Shown: positions 1 through 9,927, counted from the first letter of the stretch. The stretch is DNA of 64,000 nucleotides from Polaribacter dokdonensis (GCF_024362345.1 NZ_CP101505.1:82001-146000), one strand, 5' to 3'. Notes: a model not told the origin generated them from the letters alone. Made by a program: numbers and translations.

Positions 1-1175
1 TTATTTCGGTTTATTCTAAAAGACCAGCTTACACCATTCATAAAAAAATCTATTTTCCTAAAAAACAAGCTAATGGAGGTGTAGATTTTGTTTTGCAACA
101 AAACAAACATAGAAATACCATTTTTATTGTAGATGAATCTTCTATGATTCCAGATTCTAGACAAAATCAAAAATTGTTTGAAAATGGTTCTTTGCTAGAT
201 GATTTAATTAATTATGTTGATAAAGGTCAAAATTGTAAATTGATTTTTATTGGAGATACAGCCCAATTACCACCAGTAAAACTTACGTTAAGTCCAGCTT
301 TAGATGCTGATACTTTATCTATCGATTATCAAAAAAGTGTTATAGAGATTGAGTTAGATGAAGTTATGCGTCAACATGAAAACTCAGGGATTTTGGCAAA
401 TGCAACTCAATTGCGATTTCTAATTCAGAATGATGGTGCAAACTTTAAATTCGATTTAGATTTTCCTGATATCATAAGGTTAGAGGATGGTTATGATATA
501 GAAGATGCTTTGGTTTTAGCTTATGAAAATGATGGTGTAGAAGATACTGCTTTTATTGTGCGTTCTAATAAAAGAGCAAATCAATATAACCAACAAATAC
601 GTTTAAATATTAGAGGACAAGAAAACGAAATTTCTGCAGGTGATTTTGTGATGGTTGTTAAGAACAATTATTTCTGGTTAAAAGAATCTTCTGATGCAGG
701 CTTTATTGCTAATGGAGATATTTGTCAGGTCTTAAAAATATTATCAATTAAAGAATTGTATGGTTTTAAGTTTGCAGAGGTAGAATTACGAATGATTGAT
801 TACCCAAACATGCCTGCTTTCGAGACTGTTTTATTGTTAGATACTATTTCTAGTGAAAGTCCGTCATTAACTTATGAGGAATCAAATAAATTGTATCAAG
901 CAGTAAAAGAAGATTATGCAGATGAAAAATCGAAATACAAACAGTTTTTAGCGATTAAGAAAAATATCTATTTTAATGCATTACAGGTTAAATTCTCTTA
1001 TGCTATGACTTGCCATAAATCTCAAGGAGGCCAATGGAAAACTGTTTTTATAGAACAACCTTATTTACCAAATGGAGTTTCTAAAGAGTATTTTAGGTGG
1101 TTGTATACAGCAGTTACCAGAACTCAAGAAAAATTGTACTTAATTGGTTTTAAAGATGAATTCTTTTTGGATTAG
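1..1175 (+). CDS. RecD-like ATP-dependent DNA helicase (3' part; start outside window)
   Basis: The frame is open from the first complete codon at base 3, so the gene begins before the window and only about 390 C-terminal residues are visible. Helicase motifs of the RecD/Dda superfamily 1B type can be read: a Walker B box (IFIVDESSMI), a motif III-like IFIGDTAQLPP, and near the end SYAMTCHKSQGG followed by TAVTRTQEKLYLIG, the typical UvrD/RecD C-terminal signature. The Walker A box must lie upstream of the window. Inferred role: 5'-3' DNA unwinding in repair or recombination. Its TAG stop overlaps the stop of the convergent LpxR-type gene by four bases (TTAG). Confidence 0.85.
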   Translation, partial: ISVYSKRPAYTIHKKIYFPKKQANGGVDFVLQQNKHRNTIFIVDESSMIPDSRQNQKLFENGSLLDDLINYVDKGQNCKLIFIGDTAQLPPVKLTLSPALDADTLSIDYQKSVIEIELDEVMRQHENSGILANATQLRFLIQNDGANFKFDLDFPDIIRLEDGYDIEDALVLAYENDGVEDTAFIVRSNKRANQYNQQIRLNIRGQENEISAGDFVMVVKNNYFWLKESSDAGFIANGDICQVLKILSIKELYGFKFAEVELRMIDYPNMPAFETVLLLDTISSESPSLTYEESNKLYQAVKEDYADEKSKYKQFLAIKKNIYFNALQVKFSYAMTCHKSQGGQWKTVFIEQPYLPNGVSKEYFRWLYTAVTRTQEKLYLIGFKDEFFLD

Positions 1176-2122
1176 CGAATTAGATAGCTAACTAAAATTG
1201 TTCCATATTTATTACCATAGGTATATCTTAAATTTTCAGATTTGCTAGTATTATAGTTAAATGCATAGCCAAAATTAAAACGATTGGCTGTGAATTTTAG
1301 ACCAACTTCTAAATCGAAAACAACAGGTATTAGCTCTTTAGTTACTTCACTGCTTGTATTTAAAAAGCTTCCTTGTAATGTGGCATCATAAAAGGCATAT
1401 CTAACCATTGGTTTTATATAAAAGAAAGATTCAGCTTCTCTCTTATATTCTGTATCATCATTATTTAAATTGGTATTATATCCAATAGAATTCATGATGT
1501 CTTGCAAAGGAATAAATCCTAATCTCATATTTAAACCAGCACTAACATCAGTATAAATTGTACCAACTTGTGCTAAGGTTTCTAAGTTTAAATCGAAAGT
1601 TTTAGTCTCATTAAAAGCTAACCTTTGAATGAAAGAGGCTTTAAGGTTTAGTCCAAATGCATTTTGAATTTGATATTCCCAACCTTCAGCTTTTTTAAAA
1701 CCATAAATATCATGAATAAACTCTTGTAGTTCTTGTCCATATGCATTAGGCCCAACAATACCAATTTGAACTCCATAATTTAGAATGCTATTTTTTTTGT
1801 ATACGTTTTTTACTGAAAAACCTCCATATAAATAACCAGCAAAAGGCCTATCATGATCATCAATATTTGTTACAACAGGTTTATAAGGTGTAAACATTTC
1901 ATGCCCTAATTGCCATTCAAATATTTTTTTTACTAATTTATTATTAGAGTTGTCTTTAATATATCTATAGTTTAAGAACATTCCATTTGTATAATATCGA
2001 TCTCTTTTAAAGGATACATACAAATCATTATCAGTTACAAAACTAAACTCCTTAGAAAATTTTTCTTGAGAAAGAATTATAAATGGTAGTAGAAATAAGG
2101 CAATAGTAAGAGCACTTTTCAT
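1172..2122 (-). CDS. lpxR: LpxR-family (DUF2219) lipid A deacylase, outer-membrane barrel
   Basis: A 316-residue protein with a signal peptide ending near FIILSQ. It carries the family hallmarks TDNDLYV, DRYYTNG near the N-terminus and DRPFAG about 90 residues in, followed by alternating beta-strands as expected of a 12-stranded outer-membrane barrel. Characterised LpxR enzymes remove the 3'-acyloxyacyl chain of lipid A at the cell surface; that activity is inferred here by family. An in-frame TTG nine bases upstream is less likely than the ATG used here, which puts the signal peptide at the N-terminus. A -7-like box (TATATTTG on the minus strand, 2129-2136) lies only six bases before the ATG. 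Length is normal for the family. Confidence 0.8.
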   Translation of the reverse strand: MKSALTIALFLLPFIILSQEKFSKEFSFVTDNDLYVSFKRDRYYTNGMFLNYRYIKDNSNNKLVKKIFEWQLGHEMFTPYKPVVTNIDDHDRPFAGYLYGGFSVKNVYKKNSILNYGVQIGIVGPNAYGQELQEFIHDIYGFKKAEGWEYQIQNAFGLNLKASFIQRLAFNETKTFDLNLETLAQVGTIYTDVSAGLNMRLGFIPLQDIMNSIGYNTNLNNDDTEYKREAESFFYIKPMVRYAFYDATLQGSFLNTSSEVTKELIPVVFDLEVGLKFTANRFNFGYAFNYNTSKSENLRYTYGNKYGTILVSYLIR

Positions 2123-2128
2123 AGATAG

Positions 2129-2136
2129 CAAATATA
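2129..2136 (-). promoter_or_regulatory. Candidate -7 box (TATATTTG) of the LpxR-type gene
   Basis: An exact match to the Bacteroidota -7 consensus TAnnTTTG, six bases upstream of the ATG. No clear TTG lies at the -33 distance, so the call rests on the -7 box alone. If used, the transcript would have almost no leader. Confidence 0.35.
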
Positions 2137-2223
2137 AATTTTACTATTTAAAATGATAAATATTTAACACGATAATAAAAAAAAGGTTTTATTTTTAGGG
2201 TTCTTAATTTTAAAGAAAAATCT

Positions 2224-3075
2224 ATGGGAAGATTAACAGAAGAGGATTTTGATAGTATTAACACTAATGAAGATCTGTTAAAACTAATCAAAGAGAAAAA
2301 TGTTTCTTTTTCTAAAGTAAAAAAAACACTTTCTTATGATGAGGAATTGCGTTTACTTCAAATAGAACTGGTTAAATTACAAAACTATATTTCTTTAAAT
2401 AACAAAAGAGTTGCTATAGTTTTTGAGGGTAGAGATGCTGCTGGTAAAGGTGGTAATATTCGTAGGTTTATGGAGCATTTAAATCCTAGATCTAGTAGAT
2501 TAGTGGCTTTAAATAAACCCACAGAAGTAGAAAAAGGGCAGTGGTATTTTCAAAGATATATTAAAGAACTTCCAAACCCTGGCGAAATTGTTTTTTTCGA
2601 TAGAAGTTGGTACAATAGAGCTGTAGTAGAGCCAGTTATGGGTTTCTGTACAGAAAATCAGTATAAGCAATTTTTAGTGCAAGTTCCTGAATTTGAGCAC
2701 ATGATGTATGAAGATGGAGTTATCATCATTAAATTTTGGCTATCTATAACTAAAGAAGAACAAGGTAAACGCTTTGAAGGGCGAAAAGAAAATCCTTTAA
2801 AAAGATGGAAATTTAGTCCTGTAGACAGACAAGGTCAAATTCTTTGGGATAAATACACACATTATAAAGAAGAAATGTTTTCTAAAACCCATACCTCTTA
2901 TAGTCCTTGGGTTATTATAAAAACAAATGATAAAATGTCTGCTAGATTAGAAGCTATGAGACATGTACTTTCACAATTCGATTATGAAGGGAAATCAGAA
3001 GCAGGTACAGCAGTAAATCCAGATCCTAATATTGTAATGCGTTATTATAGATCTAGTATTCATAAAATAGATTAA
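2224..3075 (+). CDS. ppk2: Polyphosphate kinase 2 (PPK2), first of a tandem pair
   Basis: A 283-residue cytoplasmic protein of the PPK2 family, which transfers phosphate between inorganic polyphosphate and nucleotides. Walker A GRDAAGKGG lies at residues 69-77, the Walker B/lid signature FFDRSWYNRAVVEP around residues 124-137, and the KRW lid region follows. Single-domain length fits class I to III enzymes; which nucleotide is used (ADP, AMP or GDP) cannot be read from the sequence with certainty. It is followed after four bases by a second PPK2 gene, so the two are almost certainly co-transcribed. It faces away from the lpxR-type gene across an AT-rich 101-base gap. Confidence 0.92.
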   Translation: MGRLTEEDFDSINTNEDLLKLIKEKNVSFSKVKKTLSYDEELRLLQIELVKLQNYISLNNKRVAIVFEGRDAAGKGGNIRRFMEHLNPRSSRLVALNKPTEVEKGQWYFQRYIKELPNPGEIVFFDRSWYNRAVVEPVMGFCTENQYKQFLVQVPEFEHMMYEDGVIIIKFWLSITKEEQGKRFEGRKENPLKRWKFSPVDRQGQILWDKYTHYKEEMFSKTHTSYSPWVIIKTNDKMSARLEAMRHVLSQFDYEGKSEAGTAVNPDPNIVMRYYRSSIHKID

Positions 3076-3079
3076 AGGT

Positions 3080-3865
3080 ATGAGTGATAAATTATCAGAA
3101 TCAGATTTAAAAAAATTAAATTCTAAAAAGGGTTTACTTGCACTTTTATCTAAACAGCCATTAAGTGTAGATAAAGCTTTAAGATATGTAAATTACCAAA
3201 AGAAGCTAAAAAAGCTTCAGGTAGAGTTGATTAGAATGCAAACTTGGGCAATTAATAATGATGAACGAATTATTGTAGTTTTTCAAGGTAGAGATGCTGC
3301 AGGAAAAGGTGGTGCTATTAGAAGAATTACAGAAAGAATCAATCCACGTTTTATGCGAATTGTAGCTTTACCTAAACCTACTAAAGACGAACAAAGTCAG
3401 TGGTATTTTCAAAGATATGTAGAGCAATTACCAAAAGCAGGAGAAATGGTTTTCTTTGATAGGAGTTGGTATAATAGAGCAGTAGTAGAACCTGTAAATG
3501 GCTTTTGTACTTTAGAAGAATATAATACGTTTATGAATCAGGTAAATGATTTTGAAAGAATGATTTTAGAATCTGGTATACATTTAGTGAAAATCTACAT
3601 GTCTATTTCTAAAAAAGAACAAGCTAAACGTTTTGCAGACATTAAGAGTGATCCATTAAAACAATGGAAAATGACAAAGTTAGATGAAAAAGCGCAAGAC
3701 CTTTGGGATCAGTACACAGAGTATAAAAATGCAATGTTCGAAAAAACGAATACTGTTCTTTCTCCATGGAAAATTATAAGAGCAAATAGAAAAACAGAGG
3801 CTAGAATTAATGTTATTAATCACGTATTAAAAAGTATTCCTTATGATAAAAATTTAGAAATATAG
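3080..3865 (+). CDS. ppk2: Polyphosphate kinase 2 (PPK2), second of a tandem pair
   Basis: A 261-residue PPK2 paralogue starting four bases after the stop of the first. It keeps Walker A GRDAAGKGG and FFDRSWYNRAVVEP, but the lid region differs: QWKMTKLDEKAQDLW here against RWKFSPVDRQGQILW in its neighbour. It also lacks the roughly 20-residue C-terminal extension of the first copy. The divergence, together with tight linkage, suggests the two enzymes prefer different nucleotides or directions, or form a mixed oligomer; that is inference. Both are expected to act in the cytoplasm. Confidence 0.92.
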   Translation: MSDKLSESDLKKLNSKKGLLALLSKQPLSVDKALRYVNYQKKLKKLQVELIRMQTWAINNDERIIVVFQGRDAAGKGGAIRRITERINPRFMRIVALPKPTKDEQSQWYFQRYVEQLPKAGEMVFFDRSWYNRAVVEPVNGFCTLEEYNTFMNQVNDFERMILESGIHLVKIYMSISKKEQAKRFADIKSDPLKQWKMTKLDEKAQDLWDQYTEYKNAMFEKTNTVLSPWKIIRANRKTEARINVINHVLKSIPYDKNLEI

Positions 3866-3920
3866 CAGATACTATTTTCTAAAAAAATGAGTTATACTTT
3901 TTACCTTGAGTAAAGTTTCT

Positions 3921-6900
3921 ATGAAAAAAAACTATTCTACACTACTTTTTTCTTTCTTATTCATAGTACAAATTACATTTGGGCAAAATGCACCAGTTGC
4001 CAATAATGATAATTACGAAACAGAAGTTAATACAACTTTAAACCTTTCTGCACCTGGTGTTTTACAAAATGATACAGATGATAATGGAGATGCTTTAACT
4101 GTTACAGAATTTGTAGTAAATGGCACAACATTTTCTGCAAATGATACTGCTGCTATTGCAGAAGGAGACATTACTATAAATGCAGATGGAAGTATGTTTT
4201 TAAATCCGACTTTCAATTTTACAGGAGACTTGCCAACAATTATTTATAGAATTACAGATGGTACATTTGTAAGTTCAGCCAACTTAACAATTGCTGTAGT
4301 TTTTCCTCCAACAGCACCAATTCCTATGGATGATTATGACACTGTAGAAATCAATACAACTTTAAACGTTGATGCTCCAGGTGTTCTAGTAAATGATACA
4401 GACATTAATAATGATGTTTTAACTGTAACTGAATTTGTAATTAACGGAATTGGTTATTCTGCAGGAACAACAGCTGTGTTTGCACAAGGTAGTTTTACAC
4501 TAAATCCAGATGGAAGTTATCAATTTATACCAACACCTAATTATTTTGGTGATGTTCCTGTAATTACTTACAGAATTACAGATGGTACTCTTCAAGGTCA
4601 GGCCTTATTGTTTTTTACGGTAGAAAGAGTAACAGATTTACTAAATATTGCAAGTTTTAATAGCTGTAATCAGGGTTTTACAGTAGATGGAGACTATAAA
4701 GTAAGGTATACTATGGTCTTAGAAAACACTAGCACTGCTAGAGATTATAACGAATCTAGTTTAATACGAAATATAGATATCGTAACAGATTTGCAAAGTA
4801 CTTTTGGTTCTGGCTGCGTAATTGATGTTTCAGAATTTAGTGTAGAGAACAATCAATTTACAAGAGACTTTGTAAACGATGGTGCTTATCCAAGAGAATT
4901 TACAAATGGAGCCATTAATGCTGGTTTTTCAAATTCAACATCAACCTCTGTTTTTAATCAAAATGCCATAGATAATTTAGTTTTGTATCCAAGGCAAAAT
5001 GTAACTATAAGCTATTGTGTAAGTATAGATCCTTTTTGTGATGGTAGACCTAACCCAACTCCTTCAGGCTCAGGAATCGATTTTACAAATAATATAAATA
5101 TTACTACAAATAGAGGTAATGATTCAGAAACATTAACCCTTACAGATTTTCATACAACAGAAGCTATTGTTACTGCTGGTTTATTTGTCCCAGAATTTAA
5201 CGATTCTATAGATCCACCAGGAACTATAAATCCAGATGGAACTTACGACTATACAAATACTGTTATTATTACCAATGAAGGTGCATCAACAGCAAATAAC
5301 ATAAACTATAACATGGGTTTAGGTAATTTTATAGATAATGGAATTACGTTTACAGAACTAAGAATTCAACAAGCTTCTGGTCCAGCAGTTACCATCAACC
5401 CAAATTATGATGGTGAAAATGATACCTTTTTACTGTCTACTAACAACTCTTTAGCTGCTGGCGAAGTTGTGGTTTTAGAATTGTTTTATCTTATAGAGCC
5501 TTATGCATCAACTAGATATAGTTTTTTCTATCAAAATGCCAGATCATTCACACAAGGAGGAGATGACAATTATGATGAAACAACTACAGCAAGAAGAAGG
5601 TCTGATTCTTATGTAATTTGGTCAGATAATTTGGGAGATCATTTAGATAGATATTATGTTGTGAGTTCTCCAACAGAAAGTCCTTCATCAGCTAATCAAT
5701 GTGAGTGTGTTACAAGTAGTATGCGCTTTTTATTTGATACAGATACTGATGCTTCAAAAACTATAACCTCTGTAAATTCTGTGCCAAATGGTATTTTAGA
5801 ACACGAAGAAGTCACCTTTCAAATCACTTTTCAGAACAGTAGTGAAGCTGTTCAATTAAACGAATTACAGGTAATAGATGATTTAACTAACAGTTGTGGA
5901 GGTAATATAGTTTCTGTAAATAGACCAATAATTTCCAATTCTACAGCAACAACAGATCCTACCATAAATGCGAACTTTAATGGAGTAACAGACACCAATA
6001 TTTTTATTGGTACAGATGGGGTTTTAATGGCTGATGAAACAATTACAGTACAATTTTCTGTAGTTTATGCTGAAGCATGTATTGGTATAAATACTGCTAC
6101 TTTTTCTGCAAGAGATCCTTTAGGAACAGCAGTTACTTCTAGTGCAGATGCTGATGTAGATGCTTCTACAGATTCAGATGGAGATTCAGTTATCAACTCA
6201 TTAGATTTAGATGATGATAATGATACAATTCCAGATTTAGATGAATACAATGGTTTAGATCCTTTGCAAGATGATGATGCAGATTTTATTCCTAATTATA
6301 GAGACACAGATTTTGGAGTAGATACAAATGGAGATGGAATTGTAGATCTTTTTGATTTCGATAATGATGGAGTGCCAAATCATCTAGATTTAGATTCTGA
6401 TAATGATGGAATATTGGATATTTATGAAGCAGGAAATTTTGATGAAGACACTAATAATGATGGTACAACAAATAATAATGTTGGTGCAAATGGATTAGAT
6501 AATACTTTAGAAAATAATGATGCTATAACTGCAACTATAACTTATACCATTCTTAACTCAGATACAGATACTAATTTTGATTTTTTAGATATTGATTCAG
6601 ATGCAGATGGAATTGTTGATAATATTGAAGCTCAATTAACCGCAAATTACGTTACTTTAAATGGTATAGTAAATAGTTTAGGTGTTGATACAGCATATCC
6701 GAATGGATTAAACCCAATTGATACCGAAAATGATGGAATAGTAGATTATTTAGATACAAATTCTGATGGTGATATTCGTGAAGATTTTATTGAAGGTTGG
6801 GATACAGATGCAGATGGAAATCCAGAAATTGTGGCCTCAAATACAGATGCAGATAATGATGGTCTAGATGACGCTTTTGATAATGATAATACAGTAATTA

Positions 6901-8327
6901 ACCCAACAAATAGTCAAACTCCATTAAGTTTTCCTAATGCAGATAATGTAGATACAGAAGAACGAGATTGGAGAGAAATTATCGCTATTGAAATTTTAAT
7001 TAATGATGTTTCTGAAACAGAAGGCAATACTTTCGATTTTATATTAACCTTAGTCACTAAAAGAGATAATTCTATTTTAATTGAAAGTGCAACACCTATT
7101 GAAATAAATTTTTCTACAGAAAACGGAACAACGAATACAGCACAATTTGAAGTAGCAACTGCACCTTTCGATTTTACTGCCATTAATAATGTAGATTTTA
7201 CAATTCCGCCTTTTACAAATACAGCTCAATTTTCTGTAAATTCTTTAGAAGATATAATTGCAGAACTATCAGAATTATTCTCATTAGTGGGCACTGTAAC
7301 TTCAAATAATACAGATAATATAACAATAACAGGTATTGGTACTATACTAGATAATGATGATCCACCATCAATTACTATGGATGATTCTAGAGAAGATGAG
7401 GGTATAGATTTAGTGCATACAATTACCCTTAGTAACCCATCATCAACACCAATTGCAATTAATATTATTACCACTGATGATTTGGCTATAAGTCCAGATG
7501 ATTACACAGCAATTTCTGAAGTTGTTGTTATTGATGGTACAGTAGATCCTAATAATGCCAATACTCAAATTTCTTTTTCAATAAGCTCTAATTTGGATAA
7601 TTTAAACGAATTAGAGGAAGAAAATTTAGACGTTCTAGGTGTTGTTACCAGTAATAATGTTGGTGTTCAAGATTTACAAAAAGTGGCTATTATAGTGGAT
7701 GTAGATCCTAACCCGTTTGTAGAAATTACAAATCCTATTGTAGAAGAAGGTGCCATTTTAGAATTTACAATTACATTGTTGAATGCTAATTCTGAACCCA
7801 TGCAGAATTATTTACCTATAAATATTATTTTAGAAACTATAGATGACACCACATTTGCTACAGAGGATTACGAACCTATCAATATTCTAACAAGTATTCC
7901 TGCATTTACTTCCACAATAAGTCAGAATGTAATCACTATAGATGATAGGTTAAATGAAGATACAGAACAACTGTTTTTACAAACTACAACCAATTTAGAT
8001 AACATATTAAATACAACAATGCCAAGAGGTCTAGGTACTATTAAAGACAATGATTATCCTAATTTATTTTCCCCAAATGGAGATGGAGTAAGTGACGTTT
8101 TTAAAATTTCTGGTATTGTAGAAGATTATCCAAACTTCAGGTTGGTTATTGTAAATCGTCTAGGAAATGAAGTTTTTAATTACAGTAATAATGGTAATGT
8201 AAATCCTTCTTGGTGGGATGGAACTTATAAAGGAAACCCAGTATCTACTGGTGTTTATTTTTACACTTTAGATTATAATGATGGTGTAACTAAACCAAAA
8301 TCTAACTTTATACAATTAATAAGATAA
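3921..8327 (+). CDS. Large T9SS-exported surface protein with gliding-type C-terminal domain
   Basis: A 1468-residue secreted protein. The ATG at 3921 gives a clean signal peptide (MKKNYSTLLF... to FGQ); the longer frame from a TTG at 3906 is less plausible. Domains in order: two cadherin-like/VCBS-type modules (about residues 25-230, each beginning with NDNY or DDYD), DUF11/conserved-repeat modules, an Asp-rich calcium-binding stretch of thrombospondin-3-like repeats (about 760-1020, many DxDxDG loops), three Calx-beta-like modules, and a final type B T9SS sorting domain starting LFSPNGDGVSDVF. It is probably exported through the outer membrane by the T9SS and held at the surface as an adhesin; the ligand cannot be told. 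The TAA stop overlaps the ATG of the PorP/SprF gene. Confidence 0.85.
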   Translation: MKKNYSTLLFSFLFIVQITFGQNAPVANNDNYETEVNTTLNLSAPGVLQNDTDDNGDALTVTEFVVNGTTFSANDTAAIAEGDITINADGSMFLNPTFNFTGDLPTIIYRITDGTFVSSANLTIAVVFPPTAPIPMDDYDTVEINTTLNVDAPGVLVNDTDINNDVLTVTEFVINGIGYSAGTTAVFAQGSFTLNPDGSYQFIPTPNYFGDVPVITYRITDGTLQGQALLFFTVERVTDLLNIASFNSCNQGFTVDGDYKVRYTMVLENTSTARDYNESSLIRNIDIVTDLQSTFGSGCVIDVSEFSVENNQFTRDFVNDGAYPREFTNGAINAGFSNSTSTSVFNQNAIDNLVLYPRQNVTISYCVSIDPFCDGRPNPTPSGSGIDFTNNINITTNRGNDSETLTLTDFHTTEAIVTAGLFVPEFNDSIDPPGTINPDGTYDYTNTVIITNEGASTANNINYNMGLGNFIDNGITFTELRIQQASGPAVTINPNYDGENDTFLLSTNNSLAAGEVVVLELFYLIEPYASTRYSFFYQNARSFTQGGDDNYDETTTARRRSDSYVIWSDNLGDHLDRYYVVSSPTESPSSANQCECVTSSMRFLFDTDTDASKTITSVNSVPNGILEHEEVTFQITFQNSSEAVQLNELQVIDDLTNSCGGNIVSVNRPIISNSTATTDPTINANFNGVTDTNIFIGTDGVLMADETITVQFSVVYAEACIGINTATFSARDPLGTAVTSSADADVDASTDSDGDSVINSLDLDDDNDTIPDLDEYNGLDPLQDDDADFIPNYRDTDFGVDTNGDGIVDLFDFDNDGVPNHLDLDSDNDGILDIYEAGNFDEDTNNDGTTNNNVGANGLDNTLENNDAITATITYTILNSDTDTNFDFLDIDSDADGIVDNIEAQLTANYVTLNGIVNSLGVDTAYPNGLNPIDTENDGIVDYLDTNSDGDIREDFIEGWDTDADGNPEIVASNTDADNDGLDDAFDNDNTVINPTNSQTPLSFPNADNVDTEERDWREIIAIEILINDVSETEGNTFDFILTLVTKRDNSILIESATPIEINFSTENGTTNTAQFEVATAPFDFTAINNVDFTIPPFTNTAQFSVNSLEDIIAELSELFSLVGTVTSNNTDNITITGIGTILDNDDPPSITMDDSREDEGIDLVHTITLSNPSSTPIAINIITTDDLAISPDDYTAISEVVVIDGTVDPNNANTQISFSISSNLDNLNELEEENLDVLGVVTSNNVGVQDLQKVAIIVDVDPNPFVEITNPIVEEGAILEFTITLLNANSEPMQNYLPINIILETIDDTTFATEDYEPINILTSIPAFTSTISQNVITIDDRLNEDTEQLFLQTTTNLDNILNTTMPRGLGTIKDNDYPNLFSPNGDGVSDVFKISGIVEDYPNFRLVIVNRLGNEVFNYSNNGNVNPSWWDGTYKGNPVSTGVYFYTLDYNDGVTKPKSNFIQLIR

Positions 8328-9280
8328 TGAGAAAATTTAAATCCTTTATCTTAAAAATTCAATTTAGTAAGCAATTACTTCTTGGTGTTTTATTGTTGTT
8401 ATTAGTTAGCTCAAGTTATGCTCAACAATTACCTAATTACACTCAGTATTTATATAATATGCAAATTATAAATCCTGCTTATGTTGGTACAAGAGCAGAA
8501 TTAAGCATGTCTGCATTGTCTAGAGAACAATGGGTAGGTTTAGAGGGTGCACCTACTACTAGAACGTTTTCAGTTAATGGTAGAACAAGAAGAGGTTTAG
8601 GTATAGGAGCAACTTTTGTAAACGATCAAATAGGTTTGTCTACCACCAATAATGTAAATGTAGATATATCTTACACTTTAATTACTTCAAAATATAGCAG
8701 ATTATCTTTTGGATTAAAAGGAGGGTTGACCTTTTTTGATAATAACTTAGCCAATGCAATTACTCCTGATAATGAAATAAACACATCCATTTCTGGTCAA
8801 TACCCAAATGTAGGTTTTGGAGCATTTTTTTACAATAGAAAATTTTATGCTGGTTTATCTATACCCTACATTTTAGAAACACCACAATTTTATATAGAAG
8901 ATAATTTCTCTGAAGCAAGACTCGCAAAAAATGCGAATTACTTTCTTACTGCAGGTTATTTATTTGAGTTAAGAGAGGGTGTAATCTTTAAACCTTCTAC
9001 AATGGTTAGGTACTCAGCCAATTTACCATTATCTATAGATTTAAATGCTAATATTTTCTATAAAGATAAAATAGAGGCAGGTTTGTCTTATCGTCATCAA
9101 AACTCTTTAAGTGCTTTATTTGCTTTAATTATTAAAGAAAAATTTAGAGTTGGTTATGCCTATGATCATAGATTTGAAGCTTTTGGAGGCAATTTTAGCA
9201 CGCACGAATTTATTCTTCACATAGACATCAATCTGAAAAGAAACACAAGGTGGTTGTTAAGTAATAAGTGTTATTTTTAA
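8327..9280 (+). CDS. PorP/SprF-family T9SS outer-membrane protein
   Basis: A 317-residue protein with an internal-type signal peptide ending SSSYAQ, then the family opening LPNYTQYLYNMQIINPAYVG. SprF-like proteins are 14-stranded outer-membrane barrels that work with one T9SS client carrying a type B C-terminal domain, usually the gene just upstream, as here. The start codon overlaps the previous stop (TAATG), so the pair is translationally coupled. It converges with the arsenate-reductase-like gene, the two stops overlapping by four bases (TTAA). Confidence 0.9.
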   Translation: MRKFKSFILKIQFSKQLLLGVLLLLLVSSSYAQQLPNYTQYLYNMQIINPAYVGTRAELSMSALSREQWVGLEGAPTTRTFSVNGRTRRGLGIGATFVNDQIGLSTTNNVNVDISYTLITSKYSRLSFGLKGGLTFFDNNLANAITPDNEINTSISGQYPNVGFGAFFYNRKFYAGLSIPYILETPQFYIEDNFSEARLAKNANYFLTAGYLFELREGVIFKPSTMVRYSANLPLSIDLNANIFYKDKIEAGLSYRHQNSLSALFALIIKEKFRVGYAYDHRFEAFGGNFSTHEFILHIDINLKRNTRWLLSNKCYF

Positions 9281-9912
9281 GAAATAATTTCTTTTACAGC
9301 TGCAAAAATATAACCAACTTCAGCTGCAATTTTTTCATTAACAGCTAGGTAAGCTGCTTCTTGATTACTTGATCCATCAGATGATTTTGGATCTGCAAAG
9401 GGCAAGTGATAACGATGTGAAGCAGATGCAATAAACGGACAATTTTCATCTGCATTATTACAAGTAGTTATAGCTATAAATGGTTCTTTATTTACAACAT
9501 CATCATACAATTTAGAAAAGCCAAGTAACGTATTTCTAGAATCGCTATAAGAGATATTGTACTTAGGGTTCTGATGAGAAAAATCTTCTAACTGAAAGTT
9601 AAAACCAGCTTTTTGCAAGGTTTTTACAGTATTTCTATGAAACGAAGTTACTTCTGTTCCTCCAGAAAAAGAGTTGATGTTTAATTTATAATAATGGGCT
9701 GCCAAAAAAGCCCAAACTTGAGAAAGTTGGCTTCTTCTAGAATTATGAGTACAAATAAAATTAAGATTAACAACCTCATTCTTGGTGTACTCTTTAGCTA
9801 TAGCTTCAGCTATTTGCAATAACAGATTTTTTCTGTCTTCTAAAATTGTATTTCTTTTTAAAGCACTGATAAAGAAACTTTTTGCAGAAATATTAGAAGT
9901 CTTCAACATCAT
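9277..9912 (-). CDS. Thioredoxin-type arsenate reductase / low-molecular-weight phosphatase
   Basis: A 211-residue cytoplasmic protein with the LMW phosphatase P-loop CTHNSRRSQ (Cys54, CX5R) and, about 100 residues later, TCNNADENCPF with Cys151 and Cys158. That spacing matches the redox cysteines of S. aureus-type ArsC, which reduces arsenate through a three-cysteine relay with thioredoxin. An N-terminal extension of about 45 residues precedes the usual start of the fold. No arsenite pump or ArsR is nearby, so arsenate resistance is only inferred; a protein phosphatase role remains possible. A candidate -7 box (TATTTTTG) lies 15 bases before the ATG. The first of two consecutive ATGs is used; either is possible. 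Confidence 0.75.
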   Translation of the reverse strand: MMLKTSNISAKSFFISALKRNTILEDRKNLLLQIAEAIAKEYTKNEVVNLNFICTHNSRRSQLSQVWAFLAAHYYKLNINSFSGGTEVTSFHRNTVKTLQKAGFNFQLEDFSHQNPKYNISYSDSRNTLLGFSKLYDDVVNKEPFIAITTCNNADENCPFIASASHRYHLPFADPKSSDGSSNQEAAYLAVNEKIAAEVGYIFAAVKEIIS

Positions 9913-9927
9913 TAATTATTTTTACTG

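Noticed and set aside
6170..6950. Short GATGATAATGATGG-like repeats as a possible CRISPR or satellite
   Set aside because: They are degenerate codon repeats for Asp/Asn/Gly calcium-binding loops, with no fixed repeat or spacer length.
6065..7474. Minus-strand open frames inside the T9SS surface protein gene
   Set aside because: Serine/valine-rich mirror frames of a repetitive Asp-rich coding sequence, without start signals or recognisable folds.
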